From Candidatus Poribacteria bacterium (lineage in GTDB: Bacteria > Poribacteria > WGA-4E > WGA-3G), in contig JAPPBX010000023.1 in NCBI GenBank assembly GCA_026702755.1, positions 1 to 64,000 of the forward strand: a stretch of DNA of 64,000 nt, given 5' to 3'. Of this stretch, positions 1-8,887 are shown one piece after another (positions within the stretch are counted from its first letter, which is position 1; the number at the start of each line of letters is the position of its first letter). Made by a program: the position numbers and the translations under genes. Below the pieces are notes generated by a model that was given only the letters and a program-made list of their open reading frames with translations, made no database searches and was not told the DNA's origin.

Positions 1-65
1 CACGCTCTTAGGCAACGCCTTTAGTAATGTGACAATAACTTTGATAAATGTCAGTTTAGAATTAA

Positions 66-272
66 TTAGGCACTCTGCATCGGCGAGGTTAGGAGACCGC
101 GAAAAAACACCCCAGCAAAAACCCCCAGCAAAAACCCTACCGTGGGAGGGAAGTGTCGCCCAAATTTGGTTTCCCATACGCTGGAGCCAATTTGACCGTT
201 CTTAGCATATTCCAAAAGGTTTTTGGCGCGCTTACGTAGACTATGAGAAAAGTGGTAAATAACAACGCTTTT
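66..272 (-). pseudogene. Possible remnant of a small membrane protein gene
   Basis: A minus-strand reading frame of about 68 codons has no convincing start codon (only an internal TTG) and ends at a TAA. It contains RAKNLLEYAKNGQ followed by a glycine- and phenylalanine-rich hydrophobic stretch (TVGFLLGVFAGVFF) that could be one membrane span. The hydrophobic part is encoded by a short direct repeat (CCCCAGCAAAAA twice, near 109-131). The RAKNLLEYAK segment resembles RSKDLLEHAK in the decayed small gene at 3562-3709, so both may be fragments of one small-protein family flanking this accessory region. No function can be assigned. The rest of 1-540 shows nothing else apart from the repeat at 346-440. 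Confidence 0.25.
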
Positions 273-345
273 CTACGTTCCATTTTAATTTGCCGTAAGG
301 CAACTTAACATGTTATAATTAGAAATTACTAAGGTTTCGACAATT

Positions 346-440
346 TATAGTAAAATCCGAAACATATAGACAGGTTTTCAGGAAAGCAACGCTCACCACC
401 GCTGGCGAGGATTTTATCCTCGCCTTTCCATATTAGATTT
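346..440 (+). repeat. Short palindromic element, family A, degenerate copy
   Basis: The segment opens with TATAGTAAAATCC, close to the TATAGTAAAACC terminus of the elements at 8888-9005 and 59174-59274. It carries the same core CACCGCTGGCGAGGAT followed by ATCCTCGCC, an inverted repeat. The right end is less clear than in the other copies, so the right boundary is approximate. It lies just upstream of the transposase remnant. Confidence 0.5.
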
Positions 441-542
441 TAGCGTTTGCAGGAAACCCCATCTCTATAGATATGTTGTCTCGTTGCGGGTAAAGTTTCC
501 CCGTAGGGCAGTAAGGTAAACAAAACTGATATTAAGGTCGCA

Positions 543-962
543 GTGCTCATAGATATCTTCACCCGAATGATAAGAGGGTGGAAACTCAGTCAATATTTGA
601 ACACATCTCTGACCTTGAAACCTTTGGAAGAAGCCCTACACCGAAGCGTCCCAGAGATCCATCATTCTGATCAAGGCGTGCAGTATCTTTCAAATGCCTA
701 CATCTCAACGCTCAGATATCATGACATTGAGATTTCTGTAGCACGGAGAGAATGTCCTTGGGAAAACGGATACGCCGAAAGATTGATCCGAACGCTCAAA
801 GAGGAAGAAGTTCATCTCAACGACTACAAGGATGTCATAGAGGCGAGAGGTCACATCGGTCATTTTATCACACAGGTATATCACCAAAAACGCTCTCACT
901 TGGCGTTAGGGTATTTGACACCTATTGAATTTAAAGGACGATACTTGTCTTCACTTTGCTAA
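543..962 (+). mobile_element. IS3-family transposase (OrfB) remnant, 5' truncated
   Basis: The 139-residue frame matches the C-terminal half of an IS3/IS150-type OrfB with an rve integrase core. It has LIDIFTRMIRGW, then HSDQGVQYLSNAYI with the second catalytic Asp, then ENGYAERLIRTLKEEEV with the catalytic Glu about 35 residues on, and the closing YHQKRSHLALGYLTPIEF. The first catalytic Asp (normally in a WxxDITYI motif) and the whole helix-turn-helix OrfA part are missing. Recognisable homology begins only a few codons before the GTG at 543 (DIKVAVLID). The element is therefore a non-autonomous fragment. It marks the edge of the accessory segment that carries the nuclease-like gene immediately downstream. 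Confidence 0.85.
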
Positions 963-1023
963 TTTTTGGTCTGAATAAACGTTGGCACTTCACAGTATAT
1001 ATGAGAGGTGAGAGGTAAATTGA

Positions 1024-3525
1024 ATGAACAACATTCGCTTTGATATCCGTCTTAGGCCGATTCGATTTGGATTTTTAGTTCGGCCCGACGATTCAGAAAA
1101 GGTACTTGAGATTTTTCGTATCAATACATGTCTATGGGGAGGTATGTTCAATCCGATTATTCCGTTTTTTGAAGATGTACCATCTTGGTTAAAGGATGAA
1201 GGTTTTCGTTTTGAAGATGCTAAGCAAATGATCAACGACTATTTGGATTTTTTTGAACCCGATTTCCTTGTTGAGGCAGAAGAGGGATTAGCGGAGGGAT
1301 TCGGTTATGATCCAAAGAGAGTGCTACAACTTGAACGTATTTTGGAACTGCCGGGAGGCAGAAGTGCACATAGATATGGATTAAGTGTCCATGGACTCTA
1401 CTTGGATTTGTATGAAAAAGCATTTCAGTTTGAACAACGTCATAAATATAATGTTGTTCATGTAAAGCCAACTGATGCTACTTTCACAAATTTTGCTGCA
1501 GCTAATTTTGGGAGTTTCCCTACCCAAGAACAATTTAGGTATTTCGAGCAAAACTACGAAACTATATTTAATCCGAAACATGTAATAGAATTAGATAGTG
1601 CTGTAATCAGGGAATTATACATGCATAGGCACAATTTTGATTCTGCTTTAACAATAGGTCGCGCGAAGATTCGCATACAATATAATGCGCCTCTGCTGTC
1701 TACACTATTCATTTTAGATGTGCATGAATCAAAGGATCTGATTGATTTTTGGAATTTACGAGCAATACATGAACACGTTGTAGCGGTCCCTATTCAATGG
1801 ATTGAGGAACTTTCACCTTTCTGTAAACAATTTATTCGGGATAATTATCGCCGTCAACCTGACGATCCAAGCCCGAACATGGTTGGTCCTGTCCTAATGT
1901 TTTCACGATCACTGTCTGAGGGTAAAAAAGAGGAAATTGAAAAGAAGTTCTCTTTCGTTGATGAAGAAAATATTTACACGACCCAAAAGTGGACTCCGAC
2001 AATTTGTTATAAATTGTCCGTTTTTGATGTGGCTAGTCCTACACGTCCAACCTTGGAATCGGACAGAAAAATCATGAACATACAAATTGATGGGACTAAT
2101 CCTGAAATTCAATTTGATCCGCTCTTGCCAGATTTTGCCAATCAATATTATAATCTATATCGCGTGGCAAATGTTGTCGGATTACAAGATTGGAGTAGTG
2201 CTCCCCAACATGTTAGGTTGCGATATAGAAGTGATAATGATCAAATTGCCACAGTCTTTCCGTGTAACTATAAAAATCCTTCTGTCCCTAAATTCCAACG
2301 TGAAGTGGATCGTGAATCGGAATTTATTTTGCCTACTACCGAAGGGTTGGTTATTTTTCCTTATGATGAGCAAATGTTTGAAAGATGGAATTTGGTTGAT
2401 GGAACTACCACAGTTAATCAGTGGTTTAACGACAACCAAGTAACAGCCACTCGTTCTGACGCGGGGAAAACAACTGAACAGATAATTCAGACATTGGGAG
2501 GGTTGAAAAAGGGTGTTCTCTGTCTAGCACATAAGGAAATTGTTGAATTACTTAATGGAATGTCAAGACGTCCTGTTACTAAAACAGCCCATTATAAAGA
2601 ATTTTGGAACAAGATTAAAAACGCTATTCATTATGAGAAATTAAGAACGCAGACTTTTGAGACCTTAATTGAGCGTAATGCTGTTGAGATTGGATTAGAA
2701 CTTAGATGTTGCAAGTGCAGTGCTTGGAGTTGGTATACATTAAAGCAACTTGATTACTTATTAACTTGTGATCTCTGCCGTAAACAGTTTGATTTTCCTG
2801 TTACTAATCCCGGATCAAGTAAATATTCCAGATGGGCATATCGCGTCCTAGGACCATTTGCCCTGCCTGATTACGCCAAAGGTGGTTATGCTGCTTCACT
2901 TGCTATGCGTTTCTTTGCTGATGTGATAGGTGGATTTGATCGCGCAGAGTTAACTTGGTCTTCTGCTCAAAAAATAGAATTATCCACAGATAAAGAAGTA
3001 GAAGCCGATTTTATATTATGGTATCGGCGCAAAGAGATTTTTGGAATGGGGCGGCAGTTTCTACGATCAGTTCGTCCCATTTTTGGAACTGCTCATCCTA
3101 CCCAAACAGTGTTTGGTGAAGCTAAGAGTTTCGGCAAGGATGTTTTTAAACAAGATGATGTGAATAACATGAAACGGTTGGCGGAAGCCTTTCCGGGGTC
3201 TATATTGGTGTTTGCCACGATGAAAGAAGAACTATCTCAAGAAGAAATTGACCGTATCAAAAGTTTGGCTTATTGGGGAAGAGGATATGATAAAGAAAGA
3301 AAACAGACGCGTGCACCAGTGATCATTCTTACAGGAACGGAATTGTTTACAACCGGTTCTTTGCAGAGGACATGGGAAAAGAAAGACGGAGTTCATAAGG
3401 ATTTAGCTAAAAAAACATCATGGGAAACGGAACCTAATATAAGAGTTTTAGCTGATCTTACACAGTATTTGTATTTAGGAATGCAACCGTACGGGTTGCA
3501 TATGATAGGGAGCCTTCTTCGCTAA
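1024..3525 (+). CDS. Large protein with zinc ribbon and PD-(D/E)XK nuclease signature, unnamed family
   Basis: The start ATG follows a GAGAGGT ribosome site. The 833-residue protein has no signal peptide or membrane span. The N-terminal part begins with an IRFGFLVRPDD...CLWGGMFNPIIPFF signature that looks family-defining, but I cannot name it. Residues about 562-585 form a four-cysteine zinc ribbon (C562-x2-C565, C582-x2-C585). The C-terminal part has EADF with D662, then FGEAKSF with E699-A-K701, the D...ExK pattern of PD-(D/E)XK nucleases, followed by a helix (DVNNMKRLAEAFPGSILVFATM) as in restriction-type endonucleases. The coding sequence is visibly A+T-richer than the housekeeping genes and sits beside a transposase fragment, suggesting horizontal acquisition. 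A defence or DNA-cleavage role is inference; nuclease fold moderately likely, function unknown. Confidence 0.8.
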   Translation: MNNIRFDIRLRPIRFGFLVRPDDSEKVLEIFRINTCLWGGMFNPIIPFFEDVPSWLKDEGFRFEDAKQMINDYLDFFEPDFLVEAEEGLAEGFGYDPKRVLQLERILELPGGRSAHRYGLSVHGLYLDLYEKAFQFEQRHKYNVVHVKPTDATFTNFAAANFGSFPTQEQFRYFEQNYETIFNPKHVIELDSAVIRELYMHRHNFDSALTIGRAKIRIQYNAPLLSTLFILDVHESKDLIDFWNLRAIHEHVVAVPIQWIEELSPFCKQFIRDNYRRQPDDPSPNMVGPVLMFSRSLSEGKKEEIEKKFSFVDEENIYTTQKWTPTICYKLSVFDVASPTRPTLESDRKIMNIQIDGTNPEIQFDPLLPDFANQYYNLYRVANVVGLQDWSSAPQHVRLRYRSDNDQIATVFPCNYKNPSVPKFQREVDRESEFILPTTEGLVIFPYDEQMFERWNLVDGTTTVNQWFNDNQVTATRSDAGKTTEQIIQTLGGLKKGVLCLAHKEIVELLNGMSRRPVTKTAHYKEFWNKIKNAIHYEKLRTQTFETLIERNAVEIGLELRCCKCSAWSWYTLKQLDYLLTCDLCRKQFDFPVTNPGSSKYSRWAYRVLGPFALPDYAKGGYAASLAMRFFADVIGGFDRAELTWSSAQKIELSTDKEVEADFILWYRRKEIFGMGRQFLRSVRPIFGTAHPTQTVFGEAKSFGKDVFKQDDVNNMKRLAEAFPGSILVFATMKEELSQEEIDRIKSLAYWGRGYDKERKQTRAPVIILTGTELFTTGSLQRTWEKKDGVHKDLAKKTSWETEPNIRVLADLTQYLYLGMQPYGLHMIGSLLR

Positions 3526-3561
3526 CTAAAAATTGTTGGATTTTTGAAGAACTAAAGCATC

Positions 3562-3709
3562 TTATTCAGACGTATCTATAGATTCCAACCGATCAATAGC
3601 AGCCTGTTCGTCTTGCTCAATAGCGATTTCTACTGCGCGCTTCGCATGTTCCAAAAGGTCTTTGGAGCGATTGTGTGAGGATGGTTTGGATGATGTCGGG
3701 TTGTGTCAT
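3562..3709 (-). pseudogene. Small helical protein gene broken by a frameshift
   Basis: From an ATG at 3709 preceded by AAAGAG, the frame reads MTQPDIIQTILTQS and then soon stops. In the next frame a clean helix-forming sequence continues, RSKDLLEHAKRAVEIAIEQ then DEQAAIDRLESIDTSE, ending at TAA at 3562. A one-base shift near 3670 joins the two into a protein of about 48 residues. The amphipathic charged composition suggests a once functional small protein. It shares RxKxLLExAK with the remnant at 66-272. Function unknown. Confidence 0.4.
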
Positions 3710-3784
3710 GGGCTCTTTTCTTTGTATTGCGTCCAATTGAGGAACCTTGGTCCCATGCATGGACGCAATAAGTATAAGCTTTAT

Positions 3785-4393
3785 CTATAACGGTTTGACC
3801 TTAATGTTTCGGCACCAGATTTTGCCGCCGTGGTCTTGGATGCCGATATGTCCACTCCGCGGGAAGTCTTTGAGCGGAATGCCGAATTTGTTTCGACTTC
3901 CGTCCGGGTTCTGATGTGCCGTATCCCATTCGTCGAGATCCGCGCGGACAATTTCTTCACCGTTGAGCGACACAGCAACGATACTGCCATCACAGGTGAT
4001 GGTCATCTGATTCCACTCACCTGCGGGTTTACAGGTGTTCCGAGTCGGTGCCAGTGCATCATAGAGTGCGCCGCAGTCGTGGCTATCCGTAGGTTCCTTG
4101 CCGTGTGTATCTAATATCTGAATTTCGAGCCCGCTCTGAACGGCATCGTCAAGGTCTGCCCATCGGATGAAAATTCCGCTGTTGACTTTCGGCTCGGTTT
4201 TGTAATCGAGTGCCAATATGAAATTATCGTAATGTCCTTCAGTGTAGAGGTATTTTCCGCCCTGAACGGTGCAGAGAATACTTCCATCGTCGATAACCCA
4301 TCCTTCAGCGTTTCCGGTGGCTCCCCAACCGGTGAGTGTCTCACCGTCAAATAGGGATATCCATCCCTCATTTTTTTCTTTTTCTGTTAACAT
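3785..4393 (-). CDS. DUF1080 (3-keto-disaccharide hydrolase-like) domain protein
   Basis: The 202-residue protein is a single DUF1080 domain, a concanavalin-like jelly roll found in planctomycete- and poribacteria-type genomes and linked to 3-keto-glycoside hydrolysis or glycan binding. Family hallmarks seen are EGWISLFDGETLTGW at the start, GWVIDDGSILCT, DNFILALDYKTEPKVNSGIFIRW, EIQILDTHG, GEWNQMTITCDG and SGHIGIQDHGGKIWCRNIKVKPL at the end. There is no signal peptide, so the protein is either cytoplasmic or exported by another route. An AGGAG site precedes the ATG. It is separated from the next minus-strand gene by a repeat-rich spacer, so it may be transcribed alone. Substrate cannot be read from sequence. 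Confidence 0.85.
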   Translation of the reverse strand: MLTEKEKNEGWISLFDGETLTGWGATGNAEGWVIDDGSILCTVQGGKYLYTEGHYDNFILALDYKTEPKVNSGIFIRWADLDDAVQSGLEIQILDTHGKEPTDSHDCGALYDALAPTRNTCKPAGEWNQMTITCDGSIVAVSLNGEEIVRADLDEWDTAHQNPDGSRNKFGIPLKDFPRSGHIGIQDHGGKIWCRNIKVKPL

Positions 4394-4454
4394 GTTTTCT
4401 CCTTTATATTTCGTCTATGGTAAAGTATGGTAAAGTTCAGAATTATTTCGACAT

Positions 4455-4556
4455 TACGGGAAGGCGAGGATACAATCCTCGCCAGCGGCGGTGAGTGTTC
4501 CTTATTACGGGAAGGCGATGATACAATCCTCGCCAGCGATGGTGAGTGTTTCCTTT
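4455..4556. repeat. Two tandem palindromic repeats of the GCTGGCGAGGAT core
   Basis: Two near-identical units of about 51 bases follow each other, each beginning ATTACGGGAAGGCGA and ending GGTGAGTGTT. They contain the inverted repeats at 4462-4482 and 4513-4533 (GGCGAGGAT...ATCCTCGCC, with one mismatch in the second). They are the same core as the family A elements but in reverse orientation and without clear termini. The hairpins may also act as transcription stops or mRNA stabilisers between the flanking minus-strand genes. Confidence 0.6.
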
Positions 4557-4642
4557 ACTGAAGAACAGCCCTGTCCAAAGGCTTCAGAAATGATGGAGCA
4601 TCTTGCAAACACTCTTAACTGATAACTGACAACAGACAACTA

Positions 4643-5749
4643 CTATAAACTCTCTAAAAATAGTCTTCCAACATCAACGTTATACTCAAAATCTGTTGCT
4701 GACCAAGGGCTGTTATAGCCGATGATCGGCACATAACTTTCGTGGCGCGATCCGTGTGAACGCACTGCGGTCGGTTCTACTGCTACTTCCAATTCACCAA
4801 AAACAGTCGTTTTATCTGCTAACACAAAGATGTCGCCGATCCGCTCGCGATGGAGTCGGAACGTCTGTGCTGCCTCTTCCGCAGCATAAGCCTCTTCAAT
4901 GCCGGGTGTGTTCAAAAGAATTTGGATCGCTTCGGTTATATCCGCTTGATTTTTAAGGAATACATAAGCAGCACCCCCTAAGTTGCCGTGGTGTGCAATG
5001 TACCGATCCTTGATAATTGGGATTGAACTGGCGGGGATGTCCTGTTCTGTGAGTACGCGGCCCGGGTCAAGTGCCGTAGTCTTCTCTAACATCCCGTGAT
5101 CGGCTGTGATGTAAATCTCGCGTTCCGGTTCCTCATCAATAATTTTCCCGATAATCCTGTCTAACTCTACAAGATGCTGTTGGGATAGATCCTCGTCGGG
5201 CGCGTATTTGTGTTGAACCCAATCTGTTGTTGAGCAGTAGACGAGTTCAGGGTCGTCTTTACGCAGCGTTTCTCGGACAGCGCGGAGTAACCACCAGTTG
5301 ATTTCAACGGAATAAATTGGCTCAACCGGTCCCGCTGTGTGGATGTATTCGGGCGGTGGGTCTTCAGCGGCGACAGCGATATCCGTCCCCGCTTCCAGCA
5401 TCCGTAGCAGCTTTTTCTTCGTCACAAATAACGCTGTTTTGTCTGCGAATTTGCAGGCTTTTGCGGTCTCAAACAGCGTCGGAGCGAGAAGGAAACGGTT
5501 GTCCTCAATAAATTCGCCTTTGCCGGTTGCTCTGTCTACATGGTAATTCGTCGTGATGCCGTGCGTTTCGGGGAATGTTCCGGTGGCGATGCTCACGTTG
5601 TTCACATTCGTAACGGAGGGGATAACGGCGTTGGCGTGTACATAGAATCCGGTTTTTGCCAACTGGCGGATGGTCGGGAGATCGCTCGCTGCGAGGTAAT
5701 CATGGCTACCCGCATCGATACAGAGGATGAGAACTTTTCGTTTTTTCAC
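4643..5749 (-). CDS. Alkaline-phosphatase-superfamily hydrolase, phosphonoacetate hydrolase-like
   Basis: The 368-residue protein starts at a GTG (KKRKVLILCIDAG). It has the two-metal fold of the alkaline phosphatase/nucleotide pyrophosphatase superfamily: D12 in CIDAG, a likely nucleophile T47 in SVTNVNNVSIATGTFP, D and H in TTDWVQHKYAPDED, YITADHGM, and the late His in GSRHESYVP. The VTNVNN...THGITTNY block is the signature of phosphonoacetate hydrolase (PhnA), which cleaves the C-P bond of phosphonoacetate to acetate and phosphate. No signal peptide is seen, so it is probably cytoplasmic. No phosphonate transporter lies next to it, though a pst operon is 41 kb away. A related phosphodiesterase activity is the main alternative. 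Confidence 0.8.
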   Translation of the reverse strand: MKKRKVLILCIDAGSHDYLAASDLPTIRQLAKTGFYVHANAVIPSVTNVNNVSIATGTFPETHGITTNYHVDRATGKGEFIEDNRFLLAPTLFETAKACKFADKTALFVTKKKLLRMLEAGTDIAVAAEDPPPEYIHTAGPVEPIYSVEINWWLLRAVRETLRKDDPELVYCSTTDWVQHKYAPDEDLSQQHLVELDRIIGKIIDEEPEREIYITADHGMLEKTTALDPGRVLTEQDIPASSIPIIKDRYIAHHGNLGGAAYVFLKNQADITEAIQILLNTPGIEEAYAAEEAAQTFRLHRERIGDIFVLADKTTVFGELEVAVEPTAVRSHGSRHESYVPIIGYNSPWSATDFEYNVDVGRLFLESL

Positions 5750-5867
5750 GCTTTGTGTGTTGCTCCGCTATCTGGTATTCTGTTGTATTACCCTTCTTGT
5801 CTGGAGAAAAAATTGTAGCAGCTATCTGTCTAAATTGCAAGTTTTTTCCGCACGCTGGAATTTTAGA

Positions 5868-5896
5868 TTGTTATTCCGTTGTGAATCTGTTATACT
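5868..5896 (+). promoter_or_regulatory. Sigma-70-type promoter
   Basis: TTGTTA at 5868-5873 and TATACT at 5891-5896 are separated by 17 bases, about 50 bases upstream of the HEAT/TPR gene start. Confidence 0.5.
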
Positions 5897-5947
5897 TAAT
5901 TTATACACCAGTTTACTATAAATTCGGTATGACAGCGAGGTTCCGCT

Positions 5948-6601
5948 ATGTATAACACCAACGGATCTTCCGAATTAACGAAGCTGATATTCAAGAATTC
6001 GGCGAACGAGGAGAAACTCAAACAACTTCTGATTTCTAACTATTCGGAAGCCGATCTTACTGCTTATCTGCGTAGCAAAGATCCGTTGCTTGGGCGCGCT
6101 GCCGGATTTGCCCTTCGGTTAATTGGGAGTTCAGAAGTGATCCCTGCATTGATAGATGCACTCAGAGAGACTGACCGTGGGACGCGCTTCAATGCTGAAT
6201 ACGCGTTGTGGGAAATATGGTCGCACTCTGGTGATGACGATGTTGACGCGATGCTTGAGGATGGAAAAAACTTACTCAAAAATGAGGCGTATCAGCAAGC
6301 CGTTGAATGCTTTACCACCGTAATTGAGACAGATCCAGATTTTGCCGAAGGCTATAATCAACGCGCAATCGCTTATTTCATGCTTGAGGAATGGAGTCAA
6401 TCCATCCGTGATTGCAAACGGACGGTCGCCCTTAACCCGAATCACTTCGGTGCGTTCGCCGGAATGGGGCATGTTTATGTCAGACTCGGTAAGCTTGACG
6501 AGGCACTTGAGGCATACAAGCAAGCGTTGGTTATTAACCCAAACCTTATCTCTATTGCTGAAGCGGTTTTGCGGCTCCGCGGTCAGATACAAGACAAGTA
6601 A
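5948..6601 (+). CDS. HEAT-repeat and TPR-repeat protein
   Basis: The 217-residue protein has no signal peptide. Residues about 40-90 form PBS-lyase/HEAT-like repeats (LLGRAAGFALRLIGSSEVIPALIDALRE, then GTRFNAEYALWEIW). Residues about 100-210 form three tetratricopeptide repeats (YQQAVECFTTVIETDPDFAEGYNQRAIAY, ...SIRDCKRTVALNPNHFGAFAGMGHVY, ...EALEAYKQALVINPNL). Such solenoids act as protein-protein scaffolds and give no catalytic function. It is followed two bases later by the membrane-protein gene, suggesting a shared transcript from the promoter at 5868-5896. Confidence 0.8.
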   Translation: MYNTNGSSELTKLIFKNSANEEKLKQLLISNYSEADLTAYLRSKDPLLGRAAGFALRLIGSSEVIPALIDALRETDRGTRFNAEYALWEIWSHSGDDDVDAMLEDGKNLLKNEAYQQAVECFTTVIETDPDFAEGYNQRAIAYFMLEEWSQSIRDCKRTVALNPNHFGAFAGMGHVYVRLGKLDEALEAYKQALVINPNLISIAEAVLRLRGQIQDK

Positions 6602-6621
6602 CGTTGGTTTATGATACGGCT

Positions 6622-7395
6622 ATGAGTAACCGAGACGACTTTCTAAAGACACTTGCGATTTGGCTTATCCTCCCAAGTTTTTTACTCTTACCGGTCTATC
6701 AATTATTGACGCGGGTGAACCTCGGTTTGCCGATAGAGTGTCTTTTCATGGCGCAGGTGTTCGTTGTGCTCCTCGTAGCACCTTATCTCGCTGCCCGCGC
6801 GATTCGTTCTGACGTTATCAACACAGGTGTGACTTCTTCTATATCGTTGTTCGCTCTCAGTCCTATATCTTCTTCAGGCAGGTGGTTGTTAAGATTACTC
6901 GTGCTTAGCCAGGTACCGCTGTTATGCTGGGTGTTTTTATCAACAGGTGTCGCTTTGTTCGTTATGGATGTCCCATTCGTAAAAGCGTTACAGATGTTCG
7001 TTATATTGGGAATCTATAGTTTGTCGGCGGGTGCCGTTGGAATGTGCTGCGCGCAGGTCTTCCGAGACACATTCTTTGGCGCAGAGGTTGCCACCCTTTT
7101 GTGGTGTATTTTGATTGGTGGTGCGTTTCTGCTCACTCCTTTAGGACGTTATGTGAATAATCTCCAACCCTTTATTCCACCCGTTTTGCACCTGAACCCG
7201 CTTATTGCTGTGTGCTGTATCTTTGGGTCCGACATCTTTAGAAATCCGCTGCTCTACGAACTCACACTTGTTCCGTCGTATGATTATAGGTATCCAAACC
7301 CGTGGTATCTTGTAGGGGTATGGCAGATAGTGATTGGTGTGTGCTGTTTTTTGGGGACGTGGCAGATCGGTAGATCTCGTAAGTACGCCATATAA
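6622..7395 (+). CDS. Polytopic membrane protein, ABC-2 permease-like
   Basis: From the ATG at 6622 (a TTG at 6604 is the alternative) the protein is about 257 residues with some six hydrophobic spans, for example LAIWLILPSFLLLPVYQLL, VFVVLLVAPYLAARAI and IVIGVCCFLGTWQIG near the end. The pattern DVINTGVTSSISLFALSPISSSGRWLLRLLVLSQ resembles the cytoplasmic coupling region of ABC-2 type permeases, but no ATPase gene is adjacent. It directly follows the HEAT/TPR gene and precedes glmM by ten bases. Function is unknown; inner-membrane location is confident, permease role is a guess. Confidence 0.65.
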   Translation: MSNRDDFLKTLAIWLILPSFLLLPVYQLLTRVNLGLPIECLFMAQVFVVLLVAPYLAARAIRSDVINTGVTSSISLFALSPISSSGRWLLRLLVLSQVPLLCWVFLSTGVALFVMDVPFVKALQMFVILGIYSLSAGAVGMCCAQVFRDTFFGAEVATLLWCILIGGAFLLTPLGRYVNNLQPFIPPVLHLNPLIAVCCIFGSDIFRNPLLYELTLVPSYDYRYPNPWYLVGVWQIVIGVCCFLGTWQIGRSRKYAI

Positions 7396-7405
7396 AGAGG
7401 ATGAT

Positions 7406-8806
7406 ATGAGCAAAGCAGAAAAACCGATTATTAGTGTTTCAGGTGTTCGTGGGCAGGTTGGCGTTTCGCTTGATGTTCGTGTCATTACGCAATTCGCGAT
7501 GGCTTTCGGCACCTTTGTTGGCGGTCGAACAGTAGTTGTTGGTAGAGATTCTCGCACCTCAAGTCCGACGCTCCGACACGCAGTCCTTTCCGGACTTTTC
7601 GCCACAGGGTGTCACGTTATTGATGTCGGACTCTGCCCAACCCCGACGGTACTGCTAATGGCAAAGGCACTGAACGCGCAAGGGAGTGTTACCATCACAG
7701 CCAGTCATAATCCTGTTGAATGGAACGGGGTCGAATTTGCGTCCGCTTCAGGGAACCTCCTGACACAGGCAGAACGCGATGAATTGATGCGGATTTATGA
7801 AACAGAGGATTTTGCACTTACCCCTTGGAATGAACAGGGGACACTTGAAACGCACGAAGAGGCAACGGCATATCACTTGGAACAGATTTTGTGTTCCTCT
7901 TGGCTCGCACCGGAATTGATTCAAAAGGCTGGGTTGAAGGTCGTCATTGACTGCGGAAACGGTGCTGGCAGCGTCATAAGTCCGTCGCTCTTACGGAAAC
8001 TCGGTTGTCGGGTTGTTGAACTTAATTGTGTCGCGGATGGACACTTCCGCCGTCCTGCTGAACCAACACCTGAGGCGTTGGATGAACTGTGTGAAACAGT
8101 TCACGCCACTAAAGCAGATATTGGTTTTGCTCACGATGGCGATGCCGACCGGCTTGTCGTTGTTACCGAACGTGGTGTTCCGTTGAGTGGTGAATGGACC
8201 CTCGCCCTTGTTGTTGATTTTATCCTCACGCAAACGAAAGGGGACATCGTTGCGACGGTATCAACGAGTCGAATGTTGGACGATATTGCTGCAAAGCACG
8301 GTGTCGCGCTCCATCGCACGAAGGTGGGTGTCGGTTGGGTGGTTGAGAAAATGCGCGCCGTCAACGCTGTTATTGGTGGTGAAGGCACCGGTGGCGTTAT
8401 CTACCCTAATGTCCATTACACAACCGATGGCATCGCCTCTATTGCTGCCATTGCACAATACCTTGTCGAATCTGGTAGCACGGTAACCCAGCTTGTAGAC
8501 AGCATGCCGCACTACGAAATGTGTCGAAAGAAATTGGAAATTCCATCACAAGAACTCGCGACGCGCCTCGTAGATCTCGCGTTGAAGGGTTATGAAGCGG
8601 AAAGTGCTACGGGAACGGAACCTTTTCTTGAGTTAACAGATGGTGTTAAACGGGTGTGGGAGGACCGATGGGTGAACATCCGTCCGTCCGGTACGGAGCC
8701 GGTCATCCGGGTTTTTAGCGAGGCACCAACTTCCGCAGAGGCGGAGCAATTGTGTGATGAAACCCTTGAAACGCTGAGGATGTTAATGAAACAAATTTCG
8801 TTTTAG
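7406..8806 (+). CDS. glmM: Phosphoglucosamine mutase / phosphohexomutase
   Basis: The 466-residue enzyme belongs to the alpha-D-phosphohexomutase family. It interconverts hexosamine or hexose 6- and 1-phosphates, and GlmM makes glucosamine-1-phosphate for UDP-GlcNAc and peptidoglycan. Seen motifs are the active-site phosphoserine loop TASHNP with S100, the metal-binding DGDADR loop at D244-R249, the sugar-binding GEGTGGVIYP, and the C-terminal phosphate-binding RPSGTEP. The start is the ATG at 7406 after AAGAGG; a longer frame from 7334 would overlap the upstream membrane protein and lacks homology. Phosphomannomutase/phosphoglucomutase specificity cannot be excluded. A palindromic element separates it from yvcK, another gene tied to cell-envelope carbon flow. 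Confidence 0.88.
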   Translation: MSKAEKPIISVSGVRGQVGVSLDVRVITQFAMAFGTFVGGRTVVVGRDSRTSSPTLRHAVLSGLFATGCHVIDVGLCPTPTVLLMAKALNAQGSVTITASHNPVEWNGVEFASASGNLLTQAERDELMRIYETEDFALTPWNEQGTLETHEEATAYHLEQILCSSWLAPELIQKAGLKVVIDCGNGAGSVISPSLLRKLGCRVVELNCVADGHFRRPAEPTPEALDELCETVHATKADIGFAHDGDADRLVVVTERGVPLSGEWTLALVVDFILTQTKGDIVATVSTSRMLDDIAAKHGVALHRTKVGVGWVVEKMRAVNAVIGGEGTGGVIYPNVHYTTDGIASIAAIAQYLVESGSTVTQLVDSMPHYEMCRKKLEIPSQELATRLVDLALKGYEAESATGTEPFLELTDGVKRVWEDRWVNIRPSGTEPVIRVFSEAPTSAEAEQLCDETLETLRMLMKQISF

Positions 8807-8887
8807 CTGCGTTATCTATTATGGTGCCTTGTGGGGGCGCAATGTTTATAATCCGCGGAAATCTTGAGATCCCACTTGTCCGCGATT

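Noticed and set aside
962-1023. Possible right inverted repeat of the IS3 element
   Set aside because: The left end is missing, so no matching terminal repeat can be confirmed.
4455-4556. Possible CRISPR array from two tandem 51-base units
   Set aside because: Only two units, no spacers that differ, no cas genes; the units are palindromic dispersed elements.
7141-7605. 154-codon minus-strand frame across the end of the membrane-protein gene and glmM start
   Set aside because: It covers two well supported plus-strand genes and has shadow-type Thr/Pro/Arg composition.
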